From Rubrivivax sp. (GTDB taxonomy: Bacteria; Pseudomonadota; Gammaproteobacteria; Burkholderiales; Burkholderiaceae_C): a DNA stretch of 6,933 bases. Both the position numbers and the translations under genes were made by a program. Positions 1 to 5,529 of this stretch are shown one piece after another (the stretch's first letter is position 1; each line of letters begins with the position of its first letter). Location of the stretch: NCBI GenBank assembly GCA_030693565.1, contig JAUYAJ010000292.1, positions 1 through 6,933 on the forward strand, given 5' to 3'. A model generated the notes under the pieces. The model was not told the origin of the DNA. It worked only from the letters and a program-made list of their open reading frames with translations, and did not search any database.

Positions 1-344
1 TGCTGGTGTCGTCGGGGCTGGGCCGGCGTGCGATGGCCGGCAGTGCCTCCTACTGCGCCGCCAAGGCCGGCATGGACCATCTGGCGCGCGCCGTCGCGCT
101 GGAAGAAGCCGCCAAGCCGCACGGCGCCCGCATCGTCTCGCTGGCGCCTGGCGTCATCGACACCGACATGCAGGTGCAGCTGCGCGGCGCCGACCCGGCG
201 CTGTTCCCCAGCCGCGAGACGTTCGTCGGCCTGAAGACCGGCGGCCAGCTCGACAGCCCGGCCGACGCTGCGGCCAAGGTGCTGGCTTATCTGGCGCGGC
301 CCGACTTCGGCAAGACCACGGTGTCCGACGTTCGCGAGCCCTGA
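1..344 (+). CDS. SDR family NAD(P)-dependent oxidoreductase, 3' end only
   Basis: This is the C-terminal 113 residues of a classical short-chain dehydrogenase/reductase; the N-terminal Rossmann half, with its glycine-rich cofactor motif, lies left of the window. Reading from base 3, the visible part opens with LVSSGLG, which carries the catalytic serine at the end of strand beta-5. It continues to the SDR active-site pair Tyr-x-x-x-Lys in SYCAAKAG (Tyr codon 51-53, Lys codon 63-65). Next comes the APGVIDTDM segment after beta-6, where the Pro-Gly and Thr contact the nicotinamide. The segment APGVIDTDMQ plus the following LR resembles the sepiapterin-reductase / benzil-reductase branch of SDRs, so a carbonyl reductase of a small ketone or diketone is plausible; the substrate cannot be read from the sequence. 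The TGA stop at 342-344 lies 2 nt from the stop of the convergent phosphofructokinase gene. The SDR family call is firm and the subfamily tentative. Confidence 0.9.
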   Translation, partial: LVSSGLGRRAMAGSASYCAAKAGMDHLARAVALEEAAKPHGARIVSLAPGVIDTDMQVQLRGADPALFPSRETFVGLKTGGQLDSPADAAAKVLAYLARPDFGKTTVSDVREP

Positions 345-346
345 GC

Positions 347-1411
347 TCACACGCGCCCCAGTGACACGCCCAGGCCGCGCGCTGCCTGCAGCAGCTCGTG
401 GTCATGCGGCACCCGGCGGTTGCGGCCGGCGACGTCAGCGATGGCCACGCTGGTGCAGTCGTCACCTTGCAGCGCCACCATGCGGCCGAAGCGCCCGGCT
501 TTGACCAGTTGCGCGGCATGCCAGCCAAAGCGCGTCGACAGCACGCGGTCGAACGCGGTGGGCGCGCCACCGCGCTGCACGTGGCCGAGCAACGTGGTGC
601 GGACTTCGCTGTCCAGCAGCGGCTGCAGGCGCTGCTGCAACACATGGCCGACGCCGCCCAAGCGCAGCGGGTCCGGGCTGGCGGCGATGGTGCTGCGCAC
701 CGTCATGCCGGCGCCTTGTTCGCAAGCGCCTTCGGCGATGCAGATGATGGTGTGGCCTTCGTGCTGCTCGCGCGCCTTGCAGTGGGCTGCCACCGCGGCG
801 AGGTCGAACTCGATCTCGGGGATCAGGATGACATGGGCGCCACCCGCCATGCCGCCTTCGAGCGCGATCCAGCCGGCGTAGCGGCCCATGGTCTCGGCGA
901 TCATCACCCGGCCATGGCTGCGCGCCGTCGTCGACAGCCGGTCCAGCGCCTCGGCCACCACCGCCACCGCGCTGTCGAAACCGAAGGTGCGGTCGGTCAG
1001 GTAGAGGTCGTTGTCGATGGTCTTGGGCACGCCGACCACCGGCAGGCCCAGGGCCTCGAACTGGTGCGCGATGGCCATCGTGCCGTCACCGCCAATGGCC
1101 ACCAAGGCGTCCAGGCCCAGCGCCTTCACCGTCGCCATGGCGTCGGCCGAGCGGTCGGCGCCACCGGCGCCGAAGTAGTGGAAAGGATCGCACTGGTTGT
1201 GGGTGCCCAGAATGGTGCCGCCCTCGGCCAGGATGCCGGCCACGGCGCCGGCGTCGAGCGGCCGCACGCTGCGTGTCATCAAGCCGAGAAAACCGCGCTC
1301 GATGCCGGTGACGCGGGCGTCGCATTCGTTGATCAACGCCAGCGTGACGGCGCGGATGACTGCGTTCAGCCCCGGGCAGTCGCCGCCGCCGGTGAGGATG
1401 CCGATGTGCAT
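347..1411 (-). CDS. pfkA: 6-phosphofructokinase, mixed-substrate (group III) type, probably ATP-dependent
   Basis: A 354-residue cytosolic glycolytic enzyme that phosphorylates fructose 6-phosphate to fructose 1,6-bisphosphate. All core PFK motifs are present: the N-terminal GGGDCPGLNAVIR loop (8-20), GGDGT (107-111), PKTIDND with catalytic Asp133 (129-135), SHGR with the neighbouring-subunit Arg168, MGRYAG (175-180), and RTTLLGHVQRGG (271-282) with phosphosugar-binding Arg271, His277 and Arg280. Numbering runs 6 ahead of E. coli PfkA as far as the MGR motif. The donor-determining positions are Gly110 (E. coli 104) and Lys130 (E. coli 124). Classical ATP enzymes have Gly/Gly and PPi enzymes Asp/Lys; Gly/Lys is known from ATP-using members of the mixed-substrate group, so ATP is inferred. 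The start is the ATG at 1411, with a modest AAGG ribosome site 8 nt upstream. It lies 27 nt after the peptidase stop, so the two are probably co-transcribed. Length matches the clade. The symbol is by family; pfp is the alternative if the donor is PPi. Confidence 0.94.
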   Translation of the reverse strand: MHIGILTGGGDCPGLNAVIRAVTLALINECDARVTGIERGFLGLMTRSVRPLDAGAVAGILAEGGTILGTHNQCDPFHYFGAGGADRSADAMATVKALGLDALVAIGGDGTMAIAHQFEALGLPVVGVPKTIDNDLYLTDRTFGFDSAVAVVAEALDRLSTTARSHGRVMIAETMGRYAGWIALEGGMAGGAHVILIPEIEFDLAAVAAHCKAREQHEGHTIICIAEGACEQGAGMTVRSTIAASPDPLRLGGVGHVLQQRLQPLLDSEVRTTLLGHVQRGGAPTAFDRVLSTRFGWHAAQLVKAGRFGRMVALQGDDCTSVAIADVAGRNRRVPHDHELLQAARGLGVSLGRV

Positions 1412-1438
1412 GAAGTAGGCCTTGCTGGAATCAAAGAC

Positions 1439-2938
1439 TCATGATCCCAGCCAGGCCGCCAGGTCGGTCTTGAGCTGGGTCAAGTCAGCTTCACGGGTGT
1501 ACATCATGTGGCCGGCGTCGTAGTAATGGTGTTGCACGCGCGCCAGCACTTCGGCCGGGGCGTCGAGTTGGGCCAACGACCAGTCGCTGGCGCTGTACGG
1601 CGTGCCCAGGTCATAGCGGCCACTGGCAACAAACACCTTCAGGTGCGGGTTGCGGCGCATCGCGCGCGCCAGGTCGGGGCTGGTCGAAGTGAACGAGTTG
1701 CCCCGGGCTTCGCCGCGGCTCCAGTTCCAGCCGCGGTTGACGTCCATCGCCAGCACCTGGTAGCGCTGCTCCGAGCGCAGGCCGAGCTGTTCGCCGAAAT
1801 ACGCCATCGCCGCCATCGTGTAAGGCGCGGCAATGGCGTCGATGCCGGGGTCGAACTCCCAGTCGCGGCCGCGGCTGGCCGCCATCGGCCCGCTGGCCCG
1901 CGATTCGAGCCGGCCGACGATGCGGCCCTGCGGCCGCAAGGCCTCGAAGAAGAAGGTCTGGGCGCTGATGCGCAGGTTCTTTTCTTCGACCAGGGCCAGC
2001 GGCAAGCCGGTGAGTTCGGCGACGCGGCGGGCAACGCGGCTGCGCTGGCGCTCGCTCAGGCGCGCGCCGGCCTGCAGCGCCGCGGTGTATTCCTCGTGAA
2101 CGAAGGCCTCGGCGGCCTCGCGCGCGGCTTGCGGCGACGCCGCCGGGCCGCCGCGCAGCAAGCCGTGGTACTGGGCGGTGTTGGCCAGCGCGGGCAGGAA
2201 CAGCGAGTAAGGCAAGTCGTTGCCGGGCGCGAAGACGATGCTTTGCAAGTCCATCGCGCAAGACACCAGGATCAACCCGCTCAGCGCCACGCCCATGCCC
2301 TGCAGCTTGTCGGCCAGCGCGGCGCCGCGCGTCGTGCCGTAACTTTCGCCGGCCAGGTAGACCGGCGAGCCCCAGCGGCGCTGGCGCGTCAGCCAGACCC
2401 GCATCACCTCGGCCAGCGCGTCGACGTCGCCGTCCACCGACAGCATCTTCTTGCGCGCTGCCTCGCTGGCGGTGGTCGACCAGCCGGTGTGCGGCGGGTC
2501 GATGAAGACGAGGTCGAAATGTTCGAACCAGCTCAGCGGGTTGTCGGCCACCGCATAAGGCGGCACCGGCATCGCGCCGTCGTCGGGCACGACGACACGT
2601 TTGGGGCCGAGCGCGCCCAGGTGCAGCCAGATCGACGCCGACCCCGGGCCGCCGTTGAAGGCAAAACAAACCGGCCGCGTGCGCGCGTCGCTGCCTTTTT
2701 GCAGGTAGGCGGTGGTCATCACCGCGGCCAGCGGCTCGCTCTGCGAGGCGTCCAGCCCGTCGGCCACCACCGGCATGAAGGCGACTTCGACGCCGTATTC
2801 GAACTTGCGCCCGCCCAGCTTGATGCTGCCGCTGCTCAGCGCCGCGGGCTGGGCCAGCAGCTTGTCGACGCGCTCGCGCTGCGCCTTGGCAGCTTTGTCG
2901 GTGTCGCCGTCGGCGGCGGGCTTGTTCGCTTCGGTCAT
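1439..2938 (-). CDS. S10 family serine carboxypeptidase-like protein without a signal peptide
   Basis: A 499-residue alpha/beta-hydrolase of peptidase family S10 (serine carboxypeptidase, PF00450), expected to release C-terminal residues from peptides. Visible landmarks are FNGGPGS (94-100, oxyanion-hole strand), NPLSW (133-137), the loop FIDPPHTGWS (145-154), the nucleophile elbow GESYG with Ser199, the acid Asp443 in SGRYDLGTP, and His477 in DAGHMMY. The triad is therefore complete. The loop after FID usually reads P-V-G-T/V-G-F-S; here it has His and Trp. The start is the ATG at 2938, preceded by a strong AGGAGA Shine-Dalgarno about 6 nt away. The same frame stays open to 3037, but that extension is low-complexity and would read through the promoter region. 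From this start the N-terminus (MTEANKPAADGDTDKAAKAQ) is charged, with no hydrophobic core, so no Sec or lipoprotein signal is visible. That is unusual for a family known mainly from secreted or vacuolar enzymes. It is first in a probable operon with phosphofructokinase. The family is certain; substrate and location are not. Confidence 0.92.
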   Translation of the reverse strand: MTEANKPAADGDTDKAAKAQRERVDKLLAQPAALSSGSIKLGGRKFEYGVEVAFMPVVADGLDASQSEPLAAVMTTAYLQKGSDARTRPVCFAFNGGPGSASIWLHLGALGPKRVVVPDDGAMPVPPYAVADNPLSWFEHFDLVFIDPPHTGWSTTASEAARKKMLSVDGDVDALAEVMRVWLTRQRRWGSPVYLAGESYGTTRGAALADKLQGMGVALSGLILVSCAMDLQSIVFAPGNDLPYSLFLPALANTAQYHGLLRGGPAASPQAAREAAEAFVHEEYTAALQAGARLSERQRSRVARRVAELTGLPLALVEEKNLRISAQTFFFEALRPQGRIVGRLESRASGPMAASRGRDWEFDPGIDAIAAPYTMAAMAYFGEQLGLRSEQRYQVLAMDVNRGWNWSRGEARGNSFTSTSPDLARAMRRNPHLKVFVASGRYDLGTPYSASDWSLAQLDAPAEVLARVQHHYYDAGHMMYTREADLTQLKTDLAAWLGS

Positions 2939-2968
2939 GGGCTCTCCTGGCAGGGAATCAGGAGCGTG

Positions 2969-2978
2969 ACCATAACGC
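2969..2978 (-). promoter_or_regulatory. Candidate -10 element for the peptidase-phosphofructokinase operon
   Basis: The minus strand reads GCGTTATGGT here, ending 30 nt before the peptidase ATG. TATGGT is a partial match to the sigma-70 -10 hexamer and would give a leader of about 24 nt carrying the strong AGGAGA site. The same ten bases occur 28 nt before the start of the small plus-strand gene at 5530, which supports a real element. No good -35 box is present 16-18 nt upstream, so this is tentative. Confidence 0.3.
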
Positions 2979-3011
2979 AGCCGCCGGCCTCGGCCCGGCG
3001 ATGCCGGGCTG

Positions 3012-3017
3012 GATAAT
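3012..3017 (+). promoter_or_regulatory. Candidate -10 element giving a leaderless DUF502 transcript
   Basis: GATAAT matches the sigma-70 -10 consensus TATAAT at five of six positions and stands out in a GC-rich background. Transcription normally begins about 7 nt after the hexamer, which falls at or next to the ATG at 3025. This implies a leaderless or nearly leaderless mRNA and fits the lack of a Shine-Dalgarno sequence before 3025 or 3031. The -35 region (about 2989-2994) shows no consensus match. Confidence 0.4.
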
Positions 3018-3024
3018 CGCGCCG

Positions 3025-3690
3025 ATGAACATGTCATCGGCCTACCTGCTGCGCACCTTCGTCACCGGCTTGTTGGCCGCGCTGCCGCTGGCCGCCACCA
3101 TCGCCATCTTCTGGTGGGCCGCCAGCCTGCTGTTCCGCTGGTTCGGGCCCGACAGCGCCATCGGCGGCGTGATGGTTGCCATCGGACTGGGCGTGACCGG
3201 CTCCGAACTGGTGGGCTACGTCATGGGCGTCGGCCTCGTCGCGGCGGCGATCTTCGGCCTCGGGCTGGTCGTGCAGGCCGGCTTGCAGCACGGCGCGTCC
3301 AAGGTGCTGGGCGCCGTGCTGCAGCGCATACCGCTGGTGCGCACGGTCTACGAACTGGTGACCAAGATGGTCGGGCTGTTCGCCCAGCGTGAGCAGGACG
3401 GCACGCGCTCGATGCGCGCCGTCTGGTGCCACTTCGGCGGCCCGGGCGGGGCGGCGGTGCTGGCCTTGCTGTCAACGCCCAAGCCGATCGATCTGGGCGG
3501 GCGCAACTACCTGGCCGTGCTGGTGCCGACGGCGCCGGTGCCGGTGGGCGGCGGCCTGCTCTTCGTGCCCGAGGACTGGATCACGCCGGCCGAGGTCGGC
3601 ATGGAGGCGCTGACCAGCATCTACGTGTCGATGGGCGTGACCTCGCCGCAGCACCTGCCGCCGGGACGTCAGGCCAGCATCGACGCATAA
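3025..3690 (+). CDS. DUF502 family inner-membrane protein
   Basis: A 221-residue membrane protein of the DUF502 family (distantly related to plant COV1-type proteins), with no established biochemical function in bacteria. The N-terminus (LLRTFVTGLLAALPLAATIAI in the first 30 residues) leads into a first hydrophobic segment at about 12-37. A second segment follows at about 62-85. The rest is soluble or peripheral and carries two family hallmarks: RIPLVRTVYELVTKM (101-115) and VLVPTAPVPVGGGLLFVPED (166-184 region). The length is typical. The frame is open from ATG 3001, but I prefer 3025 (MNMSS) because family members start a few residues before the first helix and a -10-like GATAAT ends 8 nt before it; ATG 3031 is also possible. 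The 3' end overlaps the convergent ammonia-lyase gene by 22 bp. There is no co-directional neighbour in the window, so it is probably monocistronic. The family call is firm and the exact start uncertain. Confidence 0.88.
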   Translation: MNMSSAYLLRTFVTGLLAALPLAATIAIFWWAASLLFRWFGPDSAIGGVMVAIGLGVTGSELVGYVMGVGLVAAAIFGLGLVVQAGLQHGASKVLGAVLQRIPLVRTVYELVTKMVGLFAQREQDGTRSMRAVWCHFGGPGGAAVLALLSTPKPIDLGGRNYLAVLVPTAPVPVGGGLLFVPEDWITPAEVGMEALTSIYVSMGVTSPQHLPPGRQASIDA

Positions 3691-4658
3691 CGCGCCAGGT
3701 CGACGTTGCCGCCGCTGAGGATGATGCCCACGCGCCGGCCGCGCAGGTCGGGCAGGCCGGCTGCGCCTTCGAGCAGCGCCGCCGCGCCCAGGCAGCCGGT
3801 GGGCTCGACGACCATCTTCATGCGCTCGGCGAAGAAGCGCATCGTCGCCACCAGCTGAGCGTCGCTGACGGTGACGATGCCGGCCGCCAGCGCCTGGATC
3901 ACCGGGAAGGTGAAGACGCCGCTGTGCTGGGTCTGAGCGCCGTCGGCGATGGTCTTGGGCGTGTCGATGTGGACGATCTCGCCGCGCGCCAGGCTTTGCT
4001 GGGTGTCGTTGCCGGCCTCGGGCTCGACGCCCCAGACCTCGATGCCCGGGGCCAGCCGCTTGGCCGCCACCGCGCAGCCGGCGATCAACCCGCCGCCGCC
4101 GACGCAGACCAGCAAGGCGTCGAGCGGCCCGGTTTCTTCCAGCAGTTCGAGCGCTGCCGTGCCCTGCCCTGCCATCACGTCGGGGTGGTCGTAAGGCGGG
4201 ATCAGCGTCATGCCGCGCTCGCTGGCGATGCGCGCGCCGATCGCTTCGCGGTCTTCGGTGTAGCGGTCGTAGAGGATGACCTCGCTGCCGGCGCGGCCTT
4301 GCTGGTAGCCGCGCGTGGCCGCCAGCTTGGCCGGCGGCGCGTCGTGCGGCATCACGATCACCGAGGGCATGCCCAGCAGCTGCGCCGACAAGGCGATGGC
4401 CTGCGCGTGGTTGCCCGAGCTGTAGGCGATGACGCCGTGGCGGCGCTGTTCGGGCGTGAAGCGCGCCAGCGCGTTGTAGGCGCCGCGGAACTTGAAAGCG
4501 CCCATGCGCTGAAAGTTCTCGCACTTGAAGAACAGCGTCGCACCGGTGCGGGCGTCGGCGGTGCGCGAACTGCGCACCGGGGTGCGGTGGGCGATGCCGG
4601 CCAGGCGGCGGGCGGCGGCGACGATGTCGTCGTGGTGGATGGTCAGGGCTGGTTTCAT
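3669..4658 (-). CDS. Threo-3-hydroxy-L-aspartate ammonia-lyase / serine racemase-like PLP enzyme
   Basis: A 329-residue fold-type II PLP enzyme of the threonine dehydratase / serine racemase family. Landmarks are the Schiff-base Lys56 in GAFKFRGA (53-60), SSGNHAQ (80-86) with the candidate second base Ser81, the phosphate-binding VGGGGL loop (186-191), and SGGN (315-318) near the pyridine nitrogen. The segment GVEPEAGNDTQQS (210-222) has Glu212 and Asp218 placed as in the divalent-metal site of eukaryotic serine racemases. Text such as HIDTPKTIADGAQTQH closely resembles yeast SRY1, which deaminates threo-3-hydroxyaspartate to oxaloacetate and ammonia. No ACT regulatory domain follows, unlike biosynthetic IlvA. 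The ATG overlaps the upstream dioxygenase stop as ATGA, and no Shine-Dalgarno is evident before it, so translational coupling is likely. After TRGY there are a few residues (about QQGRAGS, 119-125) that look inserted relative to the relatives I remember. Serine racemase or catabolic serine/threonine dehydratase activity remains possible. Confidence 0.88.
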   Translation of the reverse strand: MKPALTIHHDDIVAAARRLAGIAHRTPVRSSRTADARTGATLFFKCENFQRMGAFKFRGAYNALARFTPEQRRHGVIAYSSGNHAQAIALSAQLLGMPSVIVMPHDAPPAKLAATRGYQQGRAGSEVILYDRYTEDREAIGARIASERGMTLIPPYDHPDVMAGQGTAALELLEETGPLDALLVCVGGGGLIAGCAVAAKRLAPGIEVWGVEPEAGNDTQQSLARGEIVHIDTPKTIADGAQTQHSGVFTFPVIQALAAGIVTVSDAQLVATMRFFAERMKMVVEPTGCLGAAALLEGAAGLPDLRGRRVGIILSGGNVDLARYASMLA

Positions 4659-5407
4659 GGGTTCGCAGTGTCGGTGTTCGGGCCCTGGAAGCCGGCGCGG
4701 CGAAAAGTCAGCACCAGGGTGTCGCGGTGGGCCGGCAGCGCCGGGTCCAGCGGTTGGATCGGCGTGCTTTCGTGGATCACCCGGGCGTCGTCGAGCAGCA
4801 AGGCGCTCCAGGGCTCGGTCAGCGTGAAGCGCACGCCATGCGGGCTGCGCGCGTCGAAGACCCGGGTCTCACCACCTTTGACGTTGTCGCGCCCGACCAG
4901 CAGCACCGCGACCCGGTCGACGCCGTCACGGTGCGCGCCTTCGGGCGTCGGGCGACCGATGCCGTCGGTGGTGTCGATGCGAAACGGGTGCGCCTCGACG
5001 AACCAGGGCCCGGCCATGCCAGCGCCGGCATGCCGCGCCAGGCCGGACAGCAGCGCGGCCCAGGCCGGATCGGCCACCATGTCTGCGGCCAGTGGCTCGA
5101 ACCAGCGTTCGATGCCGCCGTGCAAGGCGTTGTATTCAACCGGCTGCCAGTGGGCGCGGTGCGGCACCGCCTGAACGCGGTCGCTGTCGACGATGAAGCA
5201 GCCGTGGCGGCGGCGCCGGTAGCGGCCGCCGTCGCGCAGATGGGTGTCGGGCGGCAGCGCGTTCCAGTGCGGTGCCCAAGCCGCCAGTGCTTGCGGATCG
5301 ATGTCGGCAAGACGTGCCAGCGAGGCGGCATCAAGCACCGCATAGCCGGCAGCGGCAAGCTGGGCGTCAAGGTCAGAAAGGGCGGTCAGCGGCGGCGGCG
5401 GCGTCAT
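4655..5407 (-). CDS. Fe(II)/2-oxoglutarate-dependent dioxygenase, PF10014 type (amino-acid hydroxylase-like)
   Basis: A 250-residue soluble protein with the jelly-roll 2-oxoglutarate oxygenase signature. The iron facial triad is His159 and Asp161 in GAHRDGVD plus His212 in ARVIHEST. GGET (178-181) fits the typical core strand, and Arg228 in HRDTLVLTFR is the likely 2-oxoglutarate carboxylate anchor. The order PEGAHRDG...NVKGGET...LLLDDARVIHEST resembles PF10014, whose best-known member is the Bacillus L-isoleucine 4-hydroxylase; related enzymes hydroxylate other free amino acids. The substrate here is unknown. The start at 5407 gives the proline-rich MTPPPPL; only a weak GAG-type ribosome site lies upstream, so a start a little downstream cannot be excluded. 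The gene overlaps the next one by 4 nt (ATGA), which ties it to a hydroxy-amino-acid lyase and makes amino-acid hydroxylation the leading hypothesis. Family placement comes from motif recall, not a profile search. Confidence 0.82.
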   Translation of the reverse strand: MTPPPPLTALSDLDAQLAAAGYAVLDAASLARLADIDPQALAAWAPHWNALPPDTHLRDGGRYRRRRHGCFIVDSDRVQAVPHRAHWQPVEYNALHGGIERWFEPLAADMVADPAWAALLSGLARHAGAGMAGPWFVEAHPFRIDTTDGIGRPTPEGAHRDGVDRVAVLLVGRDNVKGGETRVFDARSPHGVRFTLTEPWSALLLDDARVIHESTPIQPLDPALPAHRDTLVLTFRRAGFQGPNTDTANP

Positions 5408-5440
5408 CGGCGGGGTCTCAGGGGCGGAAAAAAGAATGCG

Positions 5441-5446
5441 ATTGTC
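5441..5446 (-). promoter_or_regulatory. Candidate -10 element for the dioxygenase-lyase operon
   Basis: The minus strand reads GACAAT followed by CGC, matching TATAAT at four of six positions. It resembles the GATAATCGC before the DUF502 gene. Initiation about 7 nt downstream would give a leader of roughly 27 nt. No credible -35 hexamer sits at 16-18 nt spacing; a CTGACA-like sequence (reverse complement of 5469-5474) lies 22 nt away, too far for standard spacing. Confidence 0.27.
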
Positions 5447-5491
5447 TGGGGAGTTCAGTCCAGAGCGCTGTCAGCCTCATGCCATCCAACC

Positions 5492-5501
5492 GCGTTATGG
5501 T
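5492..5501 (+). promoter_or_regulatory. Candidate -10 element for the small hypothetical gene
   Basis: The sequence GCGTTATGGT ends 28 nt before ATG 5530 and is identical to the element 30 nt before the S10 peptidase start. If TATGGT is the -10 hexamer, transcription starts near 5508, leaving a leader of about 22 nt with an AGGAA ribosome site. This argues for 5530 over the earlier in-frame ATGs at 5479, 5497 and 5506. The -35 region is not recognisable. Confidence 0.3.
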
Positions 5502-5529
5502 GTTCATGGAGGGCAAACGACAGGAATCC

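Larger units (their letters stand above)
2939..3024. promoter_or_regulatory. Divergent intergenic promoter region between S10 peptidase and DUF502 genes
   Basis: These 86 nt separate two divergently read start codons (ATG 2938 on minus, ATG 3025 on plus) and must hold both promoters if neither gene is served from further away. The plus-strand candidate is GATAAT at 3012-3017. The minus-strand candidate lies within GCGTTATGGT (reverse complement of 2969-2978). The peptidase ribosome-binding site AGGAGA lies just above 2938. No recognisable -35 hexamer or operator dyad was found on either strand. Confidence 0.5.
5408..5529. promoter_or_regulatory. Divergent intergenic region between dioxygenase and small hypothetical gene
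   Basis: These 122 nt separate the dioxygenase start (minus) from the preferred start of the small plus-strand gene. Candidate -10 elements are GACAAT on the minus strand (reverse complement of 5441-5446) and GCGTTATGGT on the plus strand (5492-5501). A local A-rich run (gaaaaaagaa, about 5427-5436) is unusual for this window and sits in the predicted dioxygenase leader. No convincing operator dyad or riboswitch fold was seen. Confidence 0.45.

Noticed and set aside
398..1444. Plus-strand 348-residue open frame antisense to phosphofructokinase
   Set aside because: It shadows a complete PFK and has no recognisable domain, plausible ribosome site or promoter.
1508..3016. Plus-strand 502-residue open frame antisense to the S10 peptidase
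   Set aside because: It is antisense to a gene with a full catalytic triad; its composition (Arg, Ala, His, Gln runs) is typical of mirror frames in GC-rich DNA.
2939..3037. Upstream extension of the S10 peptidase frame by 33 residues, considered as a signal peptide
   Set aside because: The extension is Arg/Ser/Pro/Gly-rich without a hydrophobic core, overlaps the DUF502 start, and ignores the strong AGGAGA site before 2938.
3472..4524. Minus-strand 350-residue frame overlapping the ammonia-lyase gene
   Set aside because: It is a frame-shifted reading of the lyase, made mostly of Arg, Ala, Gly and Pro.
3426..5174. Plus-strand 582-residue open frame antisense to the lyase and dioxygenase
   Set aside because: The product is Ala/Arg/Gly/His-rich with no motif, and lies opposite two genes with intact catalytic residues. 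Long antisense frames are common at this GC content.
5389..5403. (CGG)n run considered as a functional microsatellite
   Set aside because: It encodes the Pro4 stretch at the dioxygenase N-terminus and is short; expected in this GC-rich coding context.
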